Positions 55,472-64,000 of a stretch of DNA of 64,000 bases are shown piece by piece. A program made the position numbers and the translations under genes. Source of the stretch: Pseudomonas alcaligenes (GTDB lineage Bacteria; Pseudomonadota; Gammaproteobacteria; Pseudomonadales; Pseudomonadaceae); the NCBI RefSeq assembly GCF_014490745.1, contig NZ_LZEU01000001.1:3995501-4059500 (forward strand), in the 5' to 3' direction. The notes beneath the pieces are model-generated. The model did not search any database. It saw only the letters and a program-made list of their open reading frames with translations, and was not told where the DNA came from. Positions within the stretch are counted from its first letter, which is position 1. Each line of letters begins with the position of its first letter.

Positions 55472-57502
55472 TCAGACGCGGAAGGTGCTGATCAGCTGCT
55501 TGAGCCGCGCCACCTGGTCGGACAACTCGCGGCTGGCGTGCTCGGTCTGCACCGCGCCTTCGGCCGTGCGCTCGCCGGCCTGGTTGATCTCGACGATGTT
55601 CATGTCGATATCGTGGGCCACGGCGGTCTGCTGCTCGGCGGCGGCGGCGATCTGCTGGTTCTGGTCGACGATCATGCCGACCGCACCGAGGATATTCTCC
55701 AGCGCCTGCTGCACCTGCGAAGACTGGCTGACGGTGCTCTCGACCATCTGGTGGCTGCCGTTCATCGCCGACACCGTGGCGTTCACCCCGGTCTGCAGGC
55801 GGCCGATCATCTGCTCGATTTCCTCGGTGGACTGGTGGGTGCGCTTGGCCAGGTTGCGCACCTCGTCGGCCACCACGGCGAACCCACGGCCCTGCTCGCC
55901 AGCCCGCGCCGCCTCGATGGCGGCGTTGAGCGCCAGCAGGTTGGTTTGCCCGGCGATGCCCTTGATCACTTCCAGCACCTGGCTGATCGAGGCGCTGTCG
56001 GAGGCCAGCTGGTTGATCACGCTGACCGACTGATCGATCTCGCTGGCCAGGCGCTGGATGCTGCCCACCTGCGATTCGACCAGTTCGCGGCCGCTGACTG
56101 TTTCCTCGTTGACACTCTGCGCGCTGCCCACGGCGGCGGCGGCGCTGCGCGCCACTTCCTGGGCGGTGGCGGACATCTGGTTCATCGCCGTGGCGACCTG
56201 TTCGATCTGCCCGCGCTGGGCACTGACCGCCTGGCTGCTCTCGCCGGAGACCATCTCGACCTTGTCGGCCTGGCGCTCGACCTCGGTGACGGTCTGGCCG
56301 ACCAGGTCGATCAGCTCGCGGATCTTCTCCACGGTGCCGTTGAACACCTGGCCCAGCTCGCCCAGCTCGTCCTGGCTCTTGACGTTGACCTTGACCGTCA
56401 TGTCGCCGGCGGCGACCTGGCCGAGGGTCTTGCCGAAGCCCTTGAGGGTGGTGCGGGTGGAGACGTAGAAGCCGCCGTAGAGGTAGCCGATCAGGACGAA
56501 CACCACCACCAGAGCGATGACCAGCAGGAACATCTGTGTGCGCTTCTGCCCCAGGCGCTCGGCCAGGCCCTGGTCGAGGAACTGCAGCACGGCATCGTTC
56601 AGTGCATAGGTCTTGTCGATACCGGCGCTGGTCTCGTCAAAAAAGCTCTGCCACGAGGCGTCCAGGGTGTCAGCCATGAGAATCTGCTCTTCCAGGCGGC
56701 TGCTGCCTTCGGTCAGGGTCGCCCGGCTGGCTTCGGCCAGGGCGCCGAGAGCCTGCTGCGCCTGCGGCTTGTCCTGCAGGGCGCTCTGGATCTTGAAGCC
56801 GTACTCGGCATTGAGCTTTTCCAGATCAGCGAGCATTTCATCGAGCTTGCCGCTGTCGGACGAGCCGAGGATGTGCTGGCCGAGGGTGTAGGAACCGAGG
56901 GCGCGGCCCTTGCTCAGGGCCTTGGTCACCGGCGGGGTGACGGTGGTCAGCAGCTCGGTCATCTGCCGCACGGTAAGATCGGCATCCTGGCTGAGGCCGG
57001 CCTGGCTGGCGACGAACTTGATGAACACGTCGGTGTTGTCCAGCACCTTGACCCCGAGGCCAGCCCTGCTGCGCTGCGAGTCTTCCTTCTGCATGGCGCT
57101 CAGGGCGGTCTTGATCGCGTCGCGCTGGGTATTGAACTCGGTGACCTTCTGCTCGTCCTCGCTGCTCGGCGCCAGGGCGTCCAGGCCGCTCTGGATGGTG
57201 CCCAGCAGCCCGTCGATCTGCGCGGTGATCTTCTCCGACTCGCCAGACTGGCCGAGCACGGCATTGATCTCCAGCAGGTCGTTGAGACGTTCGATGTCCT
57301 GGCGCAGCTTCATGCTCTGCTTGAGCAGACCGATGCTTTGCAGTTCGGTGCGGGTGTCGACGAACTCGGCATAGGAGTCGCGCACCAGGTAGAAGTTGGT
57401 GACCAGCATGGGCAGGAAGAAAAGAACGCTGATCAGGCTGAACTTCATGCCGAAGCTCAGGCGGTTCATGAGCGCAATGGCTGGATACAGCACGCTATTC
57501 AC
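55472..57502 (-). CDS. Methyl-accepting chemotaxis protein
   Basis: A 676-residue receptor. GTG 57502 is chosen because AGGAG lies 7 nt upstream and the protein then starts [17 protein letters not shown]1 is at about 20-40 ([20 protein letters not shown]). A largely helical periplasmic part of about 300 residues follows, then TM2 ([20 protein letters not shown]), HAMP and the signalling domain with the hairpin tip [20 protein letters not shown]. The periplasmic ligand domain is not one I can name with confidence. It occupies the position of PA4520 in P. aeruginosa, between speC and ampE there. Confidence 0.92.
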   Translation of the reverse strand: MNSVLYPAIALMNRLSFGMKFSLISVLFFLPMLVTNFYLVRDSYAEFVDTRTELQSIGLLKQSMKLRQDIERLNDLLEINAVLGQSGESEKITAQIDGLLGTIQSGLDALAPSSEDEQKVTEFNTQRDAIKTALSAMQKEDSQRSRAGLGVKVLDNTDVFIKFVASQAGLSQDADLTVRQMTELLTTVTPPVTKALSKGRALGSYTLGQHILGSSDSGKLDEMLADLEKLNAEYGFKIQSALQDKPQAQQALGALAEASRATLTEGSSRLEEQILMADTLDASWQSFFDETSAGIDKTYALNDAVLQFLDQGLAERLGQKRTQMFLLVIALVVVFVLIGYLYGGFYVSTRTTLKGFGKTLGQVAAGDMTVKVNVKSQDELGELGQVFNGTVEKIRELIDLVGQTVTEVERQADKVEMVSGESSQAVSAQRGQIEQVATAMNQMSATAQEVARSAAAAVGSAQSVNEETVSGRELVESQVGSIQRLASEIDQSVSVINQLASDSASISQVLEVIKGIAGQTNLLALNAAIEAARAGEQGRGFAVVADEVRNLAKRTHQSTEEIEQMIGRLQTGVNATVSAMNGSHQMVESTVSQSSQVQQALENILGAVGMIVDQNQQIAAAAEQQTAVAHDIDMNIVEINQAGERTAEGAVQTEHASRELSDQVARLKQLISTFRV

Positions 57503-57754
57503 TACACGTCTCCTGTTGCCATTATTGTTGTATACCGGCCGGGAGCAGGCCGGGAATTGAACGGCAAGATGATGAAACTCGATCTGGAGCCCGACTACGC
57601 AAAGCGTAGCGGACGCATGGCGACGGCTTGAGCGTGCCAGATTCGGCACTACCGTTCATCCACGATTTGCAAAGGGTGTTTTCGGGCAGGCACACGTCCT
57701 TGCGCGACCTGTATACCGGATATCGACCCGTTCCTCTGTAACTTAAGGTTAAGA

Positions 57755-58645
57755 ATGCGCATGTCACTTCGCCTCGGCATTGATCTGGGTGGTACCAAGA
57801 CTGAAATCATTGCCCTGGAGGGCTCCGACGAACGGTTACGGCGGCGCCTGCCCACGCCCCAGGGCGATTACCCGGCCACTCTCGACACCCTGGTGCGTCT
57901 GGTGCACGAGGCCGAGGACGAACTGGGCGCCCAGGGCTCGGTCGGTGTCGGTATCCCCGGCACCCGCTCGCCGGATCATGGGCGGATCAAGAACGCCAAC
58001 TCGGTGTGCCTGATCGGCCAGGATCTGCAGGGCGACCTGCAGCAGCGCCTGGGGCGGCCGGTGCGCCTGGCCAACGACGCCGACTGCTTCAGCCTGTCCG
58101 AGGCCACCGACGGCGCCGGCCAGGGTGCGCGCAGCGTGTTCGGGGTAATTCTCGGCACCGGCGTCGGTGGCGGCATCGTGATCAACGGCCAGCTGCTCGG
58201 CGGGCCGAACGCCATCGCCGGTGAATGGGGGCACAACCCGCTGCCCTGGCGCAGCGCCGCCGACGGCCCGGCCCGGCGCTGCTACTGCGGCCTCGACGAC
58301 TGCATCGAGACCTTTCTCTGCGGCCCCGGCTGGGCTGCTCGCAGCGCTCTGGGCCTGAGCAGCGAGCAACTGGCCGCTGCGGCTCAGGCCGGCGAGCCGG
58401 CGGCAGCCCTGGCCCTGCAGCGCTACGCCGAGCACCTGGCGCGCAGCCTGGCCTCGGTAATCAACCTGCTCGATCCGGAAGTGATAGTGCTGGGCGGCGG
58501 CCTGTCGAATATCCAGGCACTGTACCAACTGGTACCGCAATTGCTGCCGCGCTACGTGTTTTCCGACCAGGTCAACACGCGCCTGGTACAGGCCCGCCAT
58601 GGCGACTCCAGCGGGGTGCGCGGCGCCGCCTGGCTGTGGGATTGA
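57755..58645 (+). CDS. mak: ROK-family fructokinase (Mak-like)
   Basis: A 296-residue ROK sugar kinase. IDLGGTKTEIIAL is the phosphate-binding start, VGIPGTRSP and LANDADCFSLSEATDGAG surround the catalytic Asp, AGEWGHNPLPW holds the sugar-binding Glu/His, and CYCGLDDCIETF is the zinc motif. The near-identity of these blocks to E. coli Mak, including the terminal KHGDSSGVRGAAWLW-type ending, favours manno(fructo)kinase over N-acetylglucosamine kinase. ATG 57755 follows AAGG at 6 nt. It is monocistronic and converges with ampE. Confidence 0.85.
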   Translation: MRMSLRLGIDLGGTKTEIIALEGSDERLRRRLPTPQGDYPATLDTLVRLVHEAEDELGAQGSVGVGIPGTRSPDHGRIKNANSVCLIGQDLQGDLQQRLGRPVRLANDADCFSLSEATDGAGQGARSVFGVILGTGVGGGIVINGQLLGGPNAIAGEWGHNPLPWRSAADGPARRCYCGLDDCIETFLCGPGWAARSALGLSSEQLAAAAQAGEPAAALALQRYAEHLARSLASVINLLDPEVIVLGGGLSNIQALYQLVPQLLPRYVFSDQVNTRLVQARHGDSSGVRGAAWLWD

Positions 58646-58648
58646 GCG

Positions 58649-59479
58649 CTAGAGCAGAAGGATCCACACGGCAAAGGCGGCGTACCAGAACACCGCCGAA
58701 CGCACCAGCAGCTGCCACAGCTCGTCCAGGCTGTTGGCCCCGGCCTCGCCGGCCTGCGGCTCGGCCAGCTCGCCAGCGGCACGCCCGGCCCGGCCCAGCA
58801 GCTGCGCGGCGGGAATGTCCCAGGCCAGCAGGTCGTGCAGCACCGCGCGGCTGACTGCGGCGAAGTTGCCGACCAGGGCGAAGCTGGCCGCCAGTACCCG
58901 CACCGGCAGCCAGTCCAGTGCATGACGCAGGCGCGCGGCACGCTCGGCCAGCTCCGGCTGCCGGGCCTGCTCGGCGGCCAGCGCCAGCAGGCGGTAGGCC
59001 AGCGCCAGCAGGGGGCCGAGCAGGGCATACCAGAAGATCACCGCGAAGAAGCCCTGGTAGGCCTGCCACAGCTCGTAATCCTGCACCCGCGACAGCAGTT
59101 CCGCCTCGCCGTCGGCCTGCACGCCGAGGTCGCGCTCGGCCACATGCAGGGCGGCCTGGTCATCCCCCCGGCGCCAGGCATCGCGGAACGGCCCGAGGGC
59201 CGCCAGCACATCGCCACGGCCCAGGCTGTAGACCAGCACCAGCAGGTGCAGCGGCAGCGCCAGCCAGCCGTAGGCCAGCGGCTGGACAACGCCCAGCAGC
59301 AGGCCGAGCAGTCCCAGCGGCACCAGTATCAGCAGGGCCAGCGCCAGCCAGGGCTCGGCCGGCTGGCGTGCCTCGACTCGCGCCAGCCACTGCTGCCAGG
59401 CCCCATCCTGCTGAATGCGCTGGCGCCAGGCAGATAGTTTCTCCACCCAGAGCACCAGCAAGAGCACCAGGAAATTCAT
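58649..59479 (-). CDS. ampE: AmpE inner-membrane protein
   Basis: A 276-residue membrane protein with about four helices (NFLVLLLVLWVEKLS; LALALLILVPLGLLGLLLG; FFAVIFWYALLGPLLALAYRLL; SAVFWYAAFAVWILLL). Its ATG follows the ampD stop codon directly. AmpE is the usual partner of AmpD in enterobacteria and pseudomonads and is linked to beta-lactamase regulation and cell-wall recycling, though its molecular activity is unknown. Confidence 0.92.
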   Translation of the reverse strand: MNFLVLLLVLWVEKLSAWRQRIQQDGAWQQWLARVEARQPAEPWLALALLILVPLGLLGLLLGVVQPLAYGWLALPLHLLVLVYSLGRGDVLAALGPFRDAWRRGDDQAALHVAERDLGVQADGEAELLSRVQDYELWQAYQGFFAVIFWYALLGPLLALAYRLLALAAEQARQPELAERAARLRHALDWLPVRVLAASFALVGNFAAVSRAVLHDLLAWDIPAAQLLGRAGRAAGELAEPQAGEAGANSLDELWQLLVRSAVFWYAAFAVWILLL

Positions 59480-60040
59480 CTACAGCTCTCCTTGTTCGGT
59501 CAGCGCCGCCCGCAGCCGGGCCCAGTCGAAATATGGCCCCGGATCGGTCTTGCGCCCCGGCGCGATATCGCTGTGGCCGCAGATACGCGACGGATTCAAT
59601 TCAGGATAGGCCTGCAACAGCTGCCGGCTCAGGGCAACCAGGCTGGCATATTGGGCCTCGCTGAACGGCAGCTCGTCGGTGCCCTCCAGCTCGATGCCCA
59701 GGGAAAAGTCGTTGCACCCCTCGCGCCCGTCAAAGCTGGACACACCGGCGTGCCAGGCGCGCTCACCGCAGGCGACGAACTGGGTGACCGCGCCATCGCG
59801 CTCGATCAGAAAGTGCGCCGACACGCGCAACTCGGCGATACCGGCGAAATAGGGGTGTTCATCGATGGGCAGGCGGTTCTGGAAGAACTGCTGCACCTTG
59901 CCCGTGCCGAACTGGCCGGGTGGCAGGCTGATGTTGTGAATCACCAGCAGGGACACCTCGCCCTGCGGGCGGGCATTGCAGTTCGGTGAGGGGCAGTGCC
60001 GCACGCCGGCGCACCAGCCTGTGACGGGATCCAGCTGCAT
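59480..60040 (-). CDS. ampD: 1,6-anhydro-N-acetylmuramyl-L-alanine amidase AmpD
   Basis: A 186-residue cytosolic zinc amidase that cleaves anhydro-muropeptides during peptidoglycan recycling and so keeps AmpR-controlled beta-lactamase low. Zinc ligands fit the family: His35 (VIHNISLP), His156 and Asp166 (GHSDIAPGRKTDPGP), with Glu117 (LGIELEGT) near the active site. There is no signal peptide, which separates it from AmiD-type paralogues. It is followed immediately by ampE. Confidence 0.96.
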   Translation of the reverse strand: MQLDPVTGWCAGVRHCPSPNCNARPQGEVSLLVIHNISLPPGQFGTGKVQQFFQNRLPIDEHPYFAGIAELRVSAHFLIERDGAVTQFVACGERAWHAGVSSFDGREGCNDFSLGIELEGTDELPFSEAQYASLVALSRQLLQAYPELNPSRICGHSDIAPGRKTDPGPYFDWARLRAALTEQGEL

Positions 60041-60096
60041 GGAAGCTCCTTGGACAGATCACCACTCTACCAGAGGCCGGCACGCCCCAGAAACGA

Positions 60097-60123
60097 CAAC
60101 GCCCGGCACAGGGCCGGGCGTTG
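60097..60123 (-). terminator. Terminator of the DUF1631 gene
   Basis: On the minus strand CAACGCCCGGC-CCTG-TGCCGGGCGTTG is followed by TCGTTTCT, about 20 bp after the DUF1631 stop. The stem has one unpaired base. Confidence 0.75.
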
Positions 60124-60141
60124 CTTGCAGCAGGCTGGGAA

Positions 60142-62502
60142 TCAGTCGCCCTTGAGCTTGCGCAGGTTGCCGATCACCGACTCCAGCGCCCGGTCGAACA
60201 GCAGGGCATCGTCGAGCAGGCGAATGGCGCCGCGGCGGAACTCCACGGCCAGGCCCATGCGGCTCTTCTCCTGCACTTTCATGCCGGTGCGGTTGACGAA
60301 GATGTACTTGCCGGTCGGCTTGATGATCGCCGCCAGCTTGCAGCGCAGCTTGTGCTCTTCGTCCTCGAAGATTTCCACCCAGCTGCCGACGCGCAGGCTG
60401 TCCACCTGAACCAGTGCGGCATCGTCGTCCGGCAGGCTCGCCTCGGGCTCGGTGGCACGCACCTCACCCGGCGCCAGCAGGACGATCTCTTCGACCACCT
60501 CGACCATGGCCGGCGGCTCGACCAGCGGCTCCGCCTCGACTGCCGGCAGATCCAGCAGCGGCATGCCACTCAGCTCGGCGGCCACCTCGGTCTCAGTAAC
60601 TGCTGCAGCTTCCTCGCCTTCACCCTGCGGCTGCGCTGCCGGGCTTTCGGCCGGAGCCTCGGGCAGGCTGCGCTTGAAGCGCTGGAAGGCCTGCACATGT
60701 ACCGACTCCAGCTGGCTGAAGAACTCGCTGGTGACGAACGGGTCGATAGCCGCGCTGGCCAGGCCGTCGCGCAGGGCCTTGAGCAGGCTCGGCACCAGCT
60801 CCAGCAGACGCAGGCGGTCTTCCGGCGACTCGTGGGGCTCGACGCTCCATACCAGGTCGTCCATCACCACCAGGGCAGCCTGCCATTCTTCGGCCTCGAC
60901 GCCATGCTTGAGGCAGATCAGCTGCAGCACCTTGCTCCAGCCCTCTTGCAGCAGGCGCACCACCACCTCGGGCAGGGTCTTGCCCAGCAGGCGGGCATTC
61001 AGTGCCTGCTCGACCTGCTGGCGGGCCAGCTCGGCCTTGGCACGGCCCTCTTCGGCATCGCGGGTACGCTGCTCCAGCAGCTCGCTGCGACGGCGCTCGT
61101 CACCGGTAAAGGCAAGGAATTCGGCGAGAACATCGGAGAAGATCGCAGGATCATCGGTGAAATCGTTGAGCAGACGCTGCACCACCTGCTCGATGCGCTG
61201 GTACAGCACATCGCGCTGCGCATCGCCCTGCCCGCTCCAGCCGAGCGCCGCCGTGGCGATCTCGTTGAGCAGGCGGCGCGCCGGGTGGCTGCCGCGACTG
61301 AAGAAGGTCTTGTCCAGTACGGCGACCTTGAGCATCGGGATCTGCAGACGCCCGATCAGCGCCTTGAGCGAATCCGGCAGGGTACGGTCGTCGAGGATGA
61401 ACTCGAAGAGCATGGCGACCAGGTTGATCACATCCTCGTCGATCTCGCCCACCACGCGGGTCTTGCCGGTTTTCGCACTGGCCCGGGCCAGCAGTTGTTC
61501 AAGCTGACCGCGCAGGTTGTAGTCGTCCTGCGCCACCGCTGCCTCGTTCGGCAGGTGCTGCTGCAGGTGGGAAAGCAGGCGCATCAGGTCATTGCTCGAC
61601 ACCGGCACGGCATCGGCCGGCAGCGCACGCCGCGGCGCCACTGCAGTACCACGCACCTGGGCCAGCAGCTCCTGCAGTACGCCGAACACTTCCTGCTCGC
61701 CAGCATCGGCATAAGCGCCGCCTGCGGCTGAACCGCCCTCTTCCGCCGCCTCGCGGCTCGTGCGGGTTCCAGCAGCCTGACGCGGCCCCTGGCGGCGCGC
61801 CGGCGGCGCCGACTTGAGCTCCGGCAGTACGCCGGCTTCGACTAGCTGCTGGTTGGCATTGGCATACAGCTGGTCGACATCGGCCAGCACGTACTTCTCG
61901 AACAGCTTGAGAATGATCAGTTTGACGCGGATCTCCACGCCCAGCCCGGCGCAGGCCTCGAGGAAGCGCTCACACAGCTTGTGCGGGCCAAGCGGGTTGC
62001 TCTTGTCGTCGAGCTTCTGGGTGATCATCGCGTTCAGACGGGTGGTCAGGTGACCCAGGGCCAGACCATCGCGGCTCATCACCCGGGCGACCATGGCATC
62101 CAGGGCGACGGACTCTTCCAGCACGTCATCCTGTACCAGCGACAGGCTATCGAAGGAAACCGGCGCCAGCTGCGGCGGCTTGCCGATTTCATACTGATTG
62201 AGGGTGGCGAAGCTTTCGAAGACCTTCTGCAGAAAACCGCGCTCGATGCTCTTGCGCTTCAGGCGCAGGTCGCGCATGGCTTCAAAGAAGGCATTCTGCT
62301 CAGCATTGCTGCTGGCACGGTCGGCCATCTCGAAGAGGGTGTCGTCGGCATTGTCGAACAGCGCCTGCAGAGCCTGCTTGAGCTGCTGTGCTGCCTTGTC
62401 GCGCACTTGAATCAGGGCCACGGGAAGTCTTCCTGCCGGCGAAGCTGGCGATTGCTCAGGGGCAGCCTTGTTCAGGTGCACCACTTTCGCGTCAGTCTGC
62501 AT
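60142..62502 (-). CDS. DUF1631 family protein
   Basis: A 786-residue cytosolic protein. The N-terminal half is predicted helical (VRDKAAQQLKQALQALFDNADDTLFEMADRA). A middle disordered basic stretch (SAPPARRQGPRQAAGTRTSREAAEE) and an acidic Glu/Ala stretch around 650-690 separate it from a C-terminal beta-rich part (RVGSWVEIFEDEEHKLRCKL, then KYIFVNRTGMKVQEKSRMGL) that looks PilZ-like, though I see no clear c-di-GMP-binding RxxxR. The function of DUF1631 proteins is not established. P. aeruginosa has the same gene between ampD and nadC (PA4523). Confidence 0.85.
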   Translation of the reverse strand: MQTDAKVVHLNKAAPEQSPASPAGRLPVALIQVRDKAAQQLKQALQALFDNADDTLFEMADRASSNAEQNAFFEAMRDLRLKRKSIERGFLQKVFESFATLNQYEIGKPPQLAPVSFDSLSLVQDDVLEESVALDAMVARVMSRDGLALGHLTTRLNAMITQKLDDKSNPLGPHKLCERFLEACAGLGVEIRVKLIILKLFEKYVLADVDQLYANANQQLVEAGVLPELKSAPPARRQGPRQAAGTRTSREAAEEGGSAAGGAYADAGEQEVFGVLQELLAQVRGTAVAPRRALPADAVPVSSNDLMRLLSHLQQHLPNEAAVAQDDYNLRGQLEQLLARASAKTGKTRVVGEIDEDVINLVAMLFEFILDDRTLPDSLKALIGRLQIPMLKVAVLDKTFFSRGSHPARRLLNEIATAALGWSGQGDAQRDVLYQRIEQVVQRLLNDFTDDPAIFSDVLAEFLAFTGDERRRSELLEQRTRDAEEGRAKAELARQQVEQALNARLLGKTLPEVVVRLLQEGWSKVLQLICLKHGVEAEEWQAALVVMDDLVWSVEPHESPEDRLRLLELVPSLLKALRDGLASAAIDPFVTSEFFSQLESVHVQAFQRFKRSLPEAPAESPAAQPQGEGEEAAAVTETEVAAELSGMPLLDLPAVEAEPLVEPPAMVEVVEEIVLLAPGEVRATEPEASLPDDDAALVQVDSLRVGSWVEIFEDEEHKLRCKLAAIIKPTGKYIFVNRTGMKVQEKSRMGLAVEFRRGAIRLLDDALLFDRALESVIGNLRKLKGD

Positions 62503-62606
62503 TGAGAGTCTCCCACAGGCCGCCCGATCCGGACTGCCTGTTTACGATTCGGCTGGACGCCATCCATAACGTCAAAGGTGTGGCGTCAAAATCTATGGCC
62601 AACCTT

Positions 62607-62634
62607 ATTATAGGGGGAGGCGAAGGATGACCAA
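62607..62634 (-). promoter_or_regulatory. Promoter of the DUF1631 gene
   Basis: On the minus strand TTGGTC, 16 bp, TATAAT. The -10 (62607-62612) is perfect consensus. The leader to the ATG at 62502 would be about 95 nt. Confidence 0.6.
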
Positions 62635-62783
62635 ATACCCCCTGTCGCAGACTTGACCTGGTTCACAGAGCGCAGTTCCAACTGCGCCGAACGGTCATGT
62701 TTGTCCACCAAATCGCTCTATCGGTCTAGCAGATGGACGGAGTTTTCTCCCGTCGACCTCCTGCGCCGACCGTCGGCAATCCC

Positions 62784-62789
62784 TATAAT
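62784..62789 (+). promoter_or_regulatory. nadC -10 element
   Basis: TATAAT lies 26 bp before the nadC ATG; the region 16-18 bp upstream has no good -35. GGAGG at 62806-62810 is the ribosome site. The leader would be very short. Confidence 0.55.
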
Positions 62790-62815
62790 CGCGCCACCAG
62801 ACTGCGGAGGCCGCC

Positions 62816-63664
62816 ATGCCCAACCTGATCCTTGCCGACCTCGGCGCCGAAATCGAAGCCAACGTGCGCCGCGCCCTGCACGAGGATATCGGCAGCGGCG
62901 ACATCACCGCCCAGCTGATCCCCGCCGAGCGCCTGGCCCAGGCCAGCATCATCACCCGCGAGGCGGCCGTGGTCTGCGGCACTGCCTGGGTCGACGCGGT
63001 ATTTCGCCAGCTCGACCCGCGCGTCGCCGTGCACTGGCAGGTCGTCGATGGCGAGCGGGTTAGCGCCAACCAGCAGCTGTTCAGCCTCGAGGGCCCGGCC
63101 CGCGCCCTGCTCAGCGGTGAACGCAGCGCCCTGAACTTCCTGCAGAGCCTGTCCGCCGTGGCCACCCGCTGCCGCCACTTCGCCGACCTGGTCGCCGACA
63201 CCCAGGTGAAACTGCTCGATACCCGCAAGACCCTGCCTGGCCTGCGCCTGGCGCAGAAGTACGCGGTCACCCAGGGCGGCTGCCACAACCACCGCATCGG
63301 CCTGTACGACGCCTTCCTGATCAAGGAAAACCACATCGCCGCCTGCGGCGGCATCGCCCCGGCGATCACCGCTGCCCACCGCATCGCCCCGGGCAAGCCA
63401 GTGGAAGTGGAAGTGGAAAGCCTGAAGGAGTTGCAACAGGCCCTGGAGGCCGGCGCCGACATCATCATGCTCGACGAACTGAGCCTGGACGACATGCGCA
63501 CCGCCGTCAGCCTGACCGCCGGCCGCGCCAAGCTGGAAGCCTCCGGCGGTATCAACGAAAGCACCCTGTGCACCATCGCCACAACCGGCGTGGACTACAT
63601 CTCCATCGGCAGTCTGACCAAGGACATCAAGGCCATCGACCTGTCGATGCGACTGAGCCTGTAA
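62816..63664 (+). CDS. nadC: Nicotinate-nucleotide pyrophosphorylase (quinolinate phosphoribosyltransferase)
   Basis: A 282-residue enzyme of de novo NAD synthesis that turns quinolinate and PRPP into nicotinate mononucleotide with release of CO2. Family motifs: [15 protein letters not shown] near the N-terminus, [33 protein letters not shown] and [20 protein letters not shown], which make the quinolinate and phosphate site, then [14 protein letters not shown] and [17 protein letters not shown] precedes the ATG. A strong terminator follows. Confidence 0.97.
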   Translation: MPNLILADLGAEIEANVRRALHEDIGSGDITAQLIPAERLAQASIITREAAVVCGTAWVDAVFRQLDPRVAVHWQVVDGERVSANQQLFSLEGPARALLSGERSALNFLQSLSAVATRCRHFADLVADTQVKLLDTRKTLPGLRLAQKYAVTQGGCHNHRIGLYDAFLIKENHIAACGGIAPAITAAHRIAPGKPVEVEVESLKELQQALEAGADIIMLDELSLDDMRTAVSLTAGRAKLEASGGINESTLCTIATTGVDYISIGSLTKDIKAIDLSMRLSL

Positions 63665-63684
63665 ATGCCAAATCGCAGCCAATA

Positions 63685-63715
63685 AAAAGCCCCGCCAATG
63701 CGGGGCTTTTCTTTT
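63685..63715 (+). terminator. Rho-independent terminator of nadC
   Basis: AAAAGCCCCGC-CAAT-GCGGGGCTTTT followed by CTTTTA: a canonical stem with T-run, 20 bp after the nadC stop. Confidence 0.92.
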
Positions 63716-63718
63716 ATA

Positions 63719-63794
63719 TGGTGCCGGAGACAGGAATCGAACCTGCGACCTTCGCGTTACGAGTGCGCTGCTCTACCGACTGAGCTACACCGGC
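63719..63794 (-). tRNA. tRNA-Thr (anticodon CGU)
   Basis: On the minus strand a 76-nt cloverleaf runs from GCCGGTG to CACCA. The acceptor stem GCCGGTG/CTCCGGC pairs apart from one position; the D-arm is GCTCAGTCGGTAGAGC, the anticodon loop CTCGTAA (anticodon CGT, reading ACG), the T-arm GTTCGATTC, and CCA is encoded. In P. aeruginosa a tRNA-Thr stands between nadC and the pilA region and marks the border of the variable pilin cassette. Confidence 0.95.
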
Positions 63795-63807
63795 GGCGGG
63801 CGGTAAG

Positions 63808-64000
63808 CTAGCACCACACCCTATTTGAAGCAATCGTCATGTCCGCATTGTGCCACTTAGCAAGGTTGCCCACATAACCCAATGCAAAAAAGGCAGAGGG
63901 CAACCCGTGATAAAAAACCCCGTCAATCATCGATAACAGCAGAAGCGCAACAACCAGAACCAAACCAAAGCCAGCTCGCAATTGAAACTCCACGGGAGCA
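63808..64000 (-). CDS. 3' end of a membrane-protein gene, perhaps a pilin glycosyltransferase
   Basis: Only the last 63 or so codons lie in the window; the gene continues beyond 64000 and ends at TAG 63808. The visible part has one strong membrane helix (AGFGLVLVVALLLLSMIDG) and then FYHGLPSAFFALGYV and a short polar tail. Base composition is clearly lower in GC than nadC. By position (between tRNA-Thr and the expected pilA) and by its hydrophobic end, it could be a TfpO/PilO-like or other Wzy-type O-oligosaccharyltransferase. This is a guess from context, not from a recognised motif. Confidence 0.4.
   Translation of the reverse strand, partial: APVEFQLRAGFGLVLVVALLLLSMIDGVFYHGLPSAFFALGYVGNLAKWHNADMTIASNRVWC

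Larger units (their letters stand above)
62503..62815. other. Divergent 313-bp intergenic region between the DUF1631 gene and nadC
   Basis: No gene is seen. It holds one perfect TATAAT for each direction (minus: 62607-62612; plus: 62784-62789) and otherwise nothing I recognise. Confidence 0.6.

Overview
The window is a GC-rich gammaproteobacterial chromosome segment, almost certainly Pseudomonas in the broad sense. The evidence is near-textbook matches to Pseudomonas proteins (aliphatic amidase AmiE, RoxS/RoxR, the six-gene mag operon, SpeC, AmpD/AmpE), Pseudomonas-type palindromic repeats, and a gene order that, from memory, follows P. aeruginosa PA4487-PA4525: mag operon, roxSR, SIMPL protein, dpp peptide transporter, speC, chemoreceptor, ampE-ampD, DUF1631, nadC, tRNA-Thr, pilin region. 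Species cannot be fixed from this sequence.

Region 1 (1-20.9 kb) is an envelope-defence block. The mag operon on the minus strand (magA to magF, the last cut by the window edge) encodes a periplasmic alpha-2-macroglobulin (MagD) and its partners. Divergent from it, about 300 bp away, is a second, larger membrane-anchored alpha-2-macroglobulin with a CTEQ thioester motif. It is followed, through 4-bp ATGA overlaps, by two tandem low-GC secreted proteins with LprI-like (lysozyme-inhibitor-like) C-terminal domains, and then by the peptidoglycan synthase PBP1C. I read this as one layer of protease trapping, lysozyme inhibition and wall repair. A 147-bp inverted-repeat element supplies the stop codons of both pbpC and the convergent AEC transporter gene.

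Region 2 (21-36 kb) is housekeeping and nitrogen uptake: the redox two-component pair RoxS/RoxR, a SIMPL-domain protein, a dipeptide ABC transporter with two tandem binding proteins (dppA, dppA-like, dppBCDF), an orphan Peripla_BP_6 binding protein, 5-oxoprolinase PxpABC, and ornithine decarboxylase SpeC. A 610-bp non-coding gap separates speC from prfC.

Region 3 (36.7-52.4 kb) is an amide-utilisation island: prfC, then amiB, amiE, an FmdB-type zinc ribbon, formamidase fmdA and a complete urtABCDE-type importer, all on the minus strand. A divergent hybrid histidine kinase, whose sensor half is a whole NCS1-type permease plus a cysteine cluster, and a NarL/LuxR-type response regulator follow on the plus strand. 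The same 16-bp inverted repeat (TACGTC-N4-GACGTA) occurs upstream of fmdA and, as a tandem pair 22 bp apart, between urtA and the kinase. The usual amidase regulators AmiC and AmiR are not present. The simplest reading is a transporter-fused sensor that controls amide uptake and hydrolysis. The region also carries many palindromic repeats, including a REPIN-like pair.

Region 4 (52.4-64 kb) is conserved core: AsmA-family protein, TatD-like hydrolase, chemoreceptor, Mak-like fructokinase, AmpD/AmpE, DUF1631 protein, NadC, tRNA-Thr(CGU), and the 3' end of a membrane-protein gene next to the tRNA that probably belongs to the variable type IV pilin locus.
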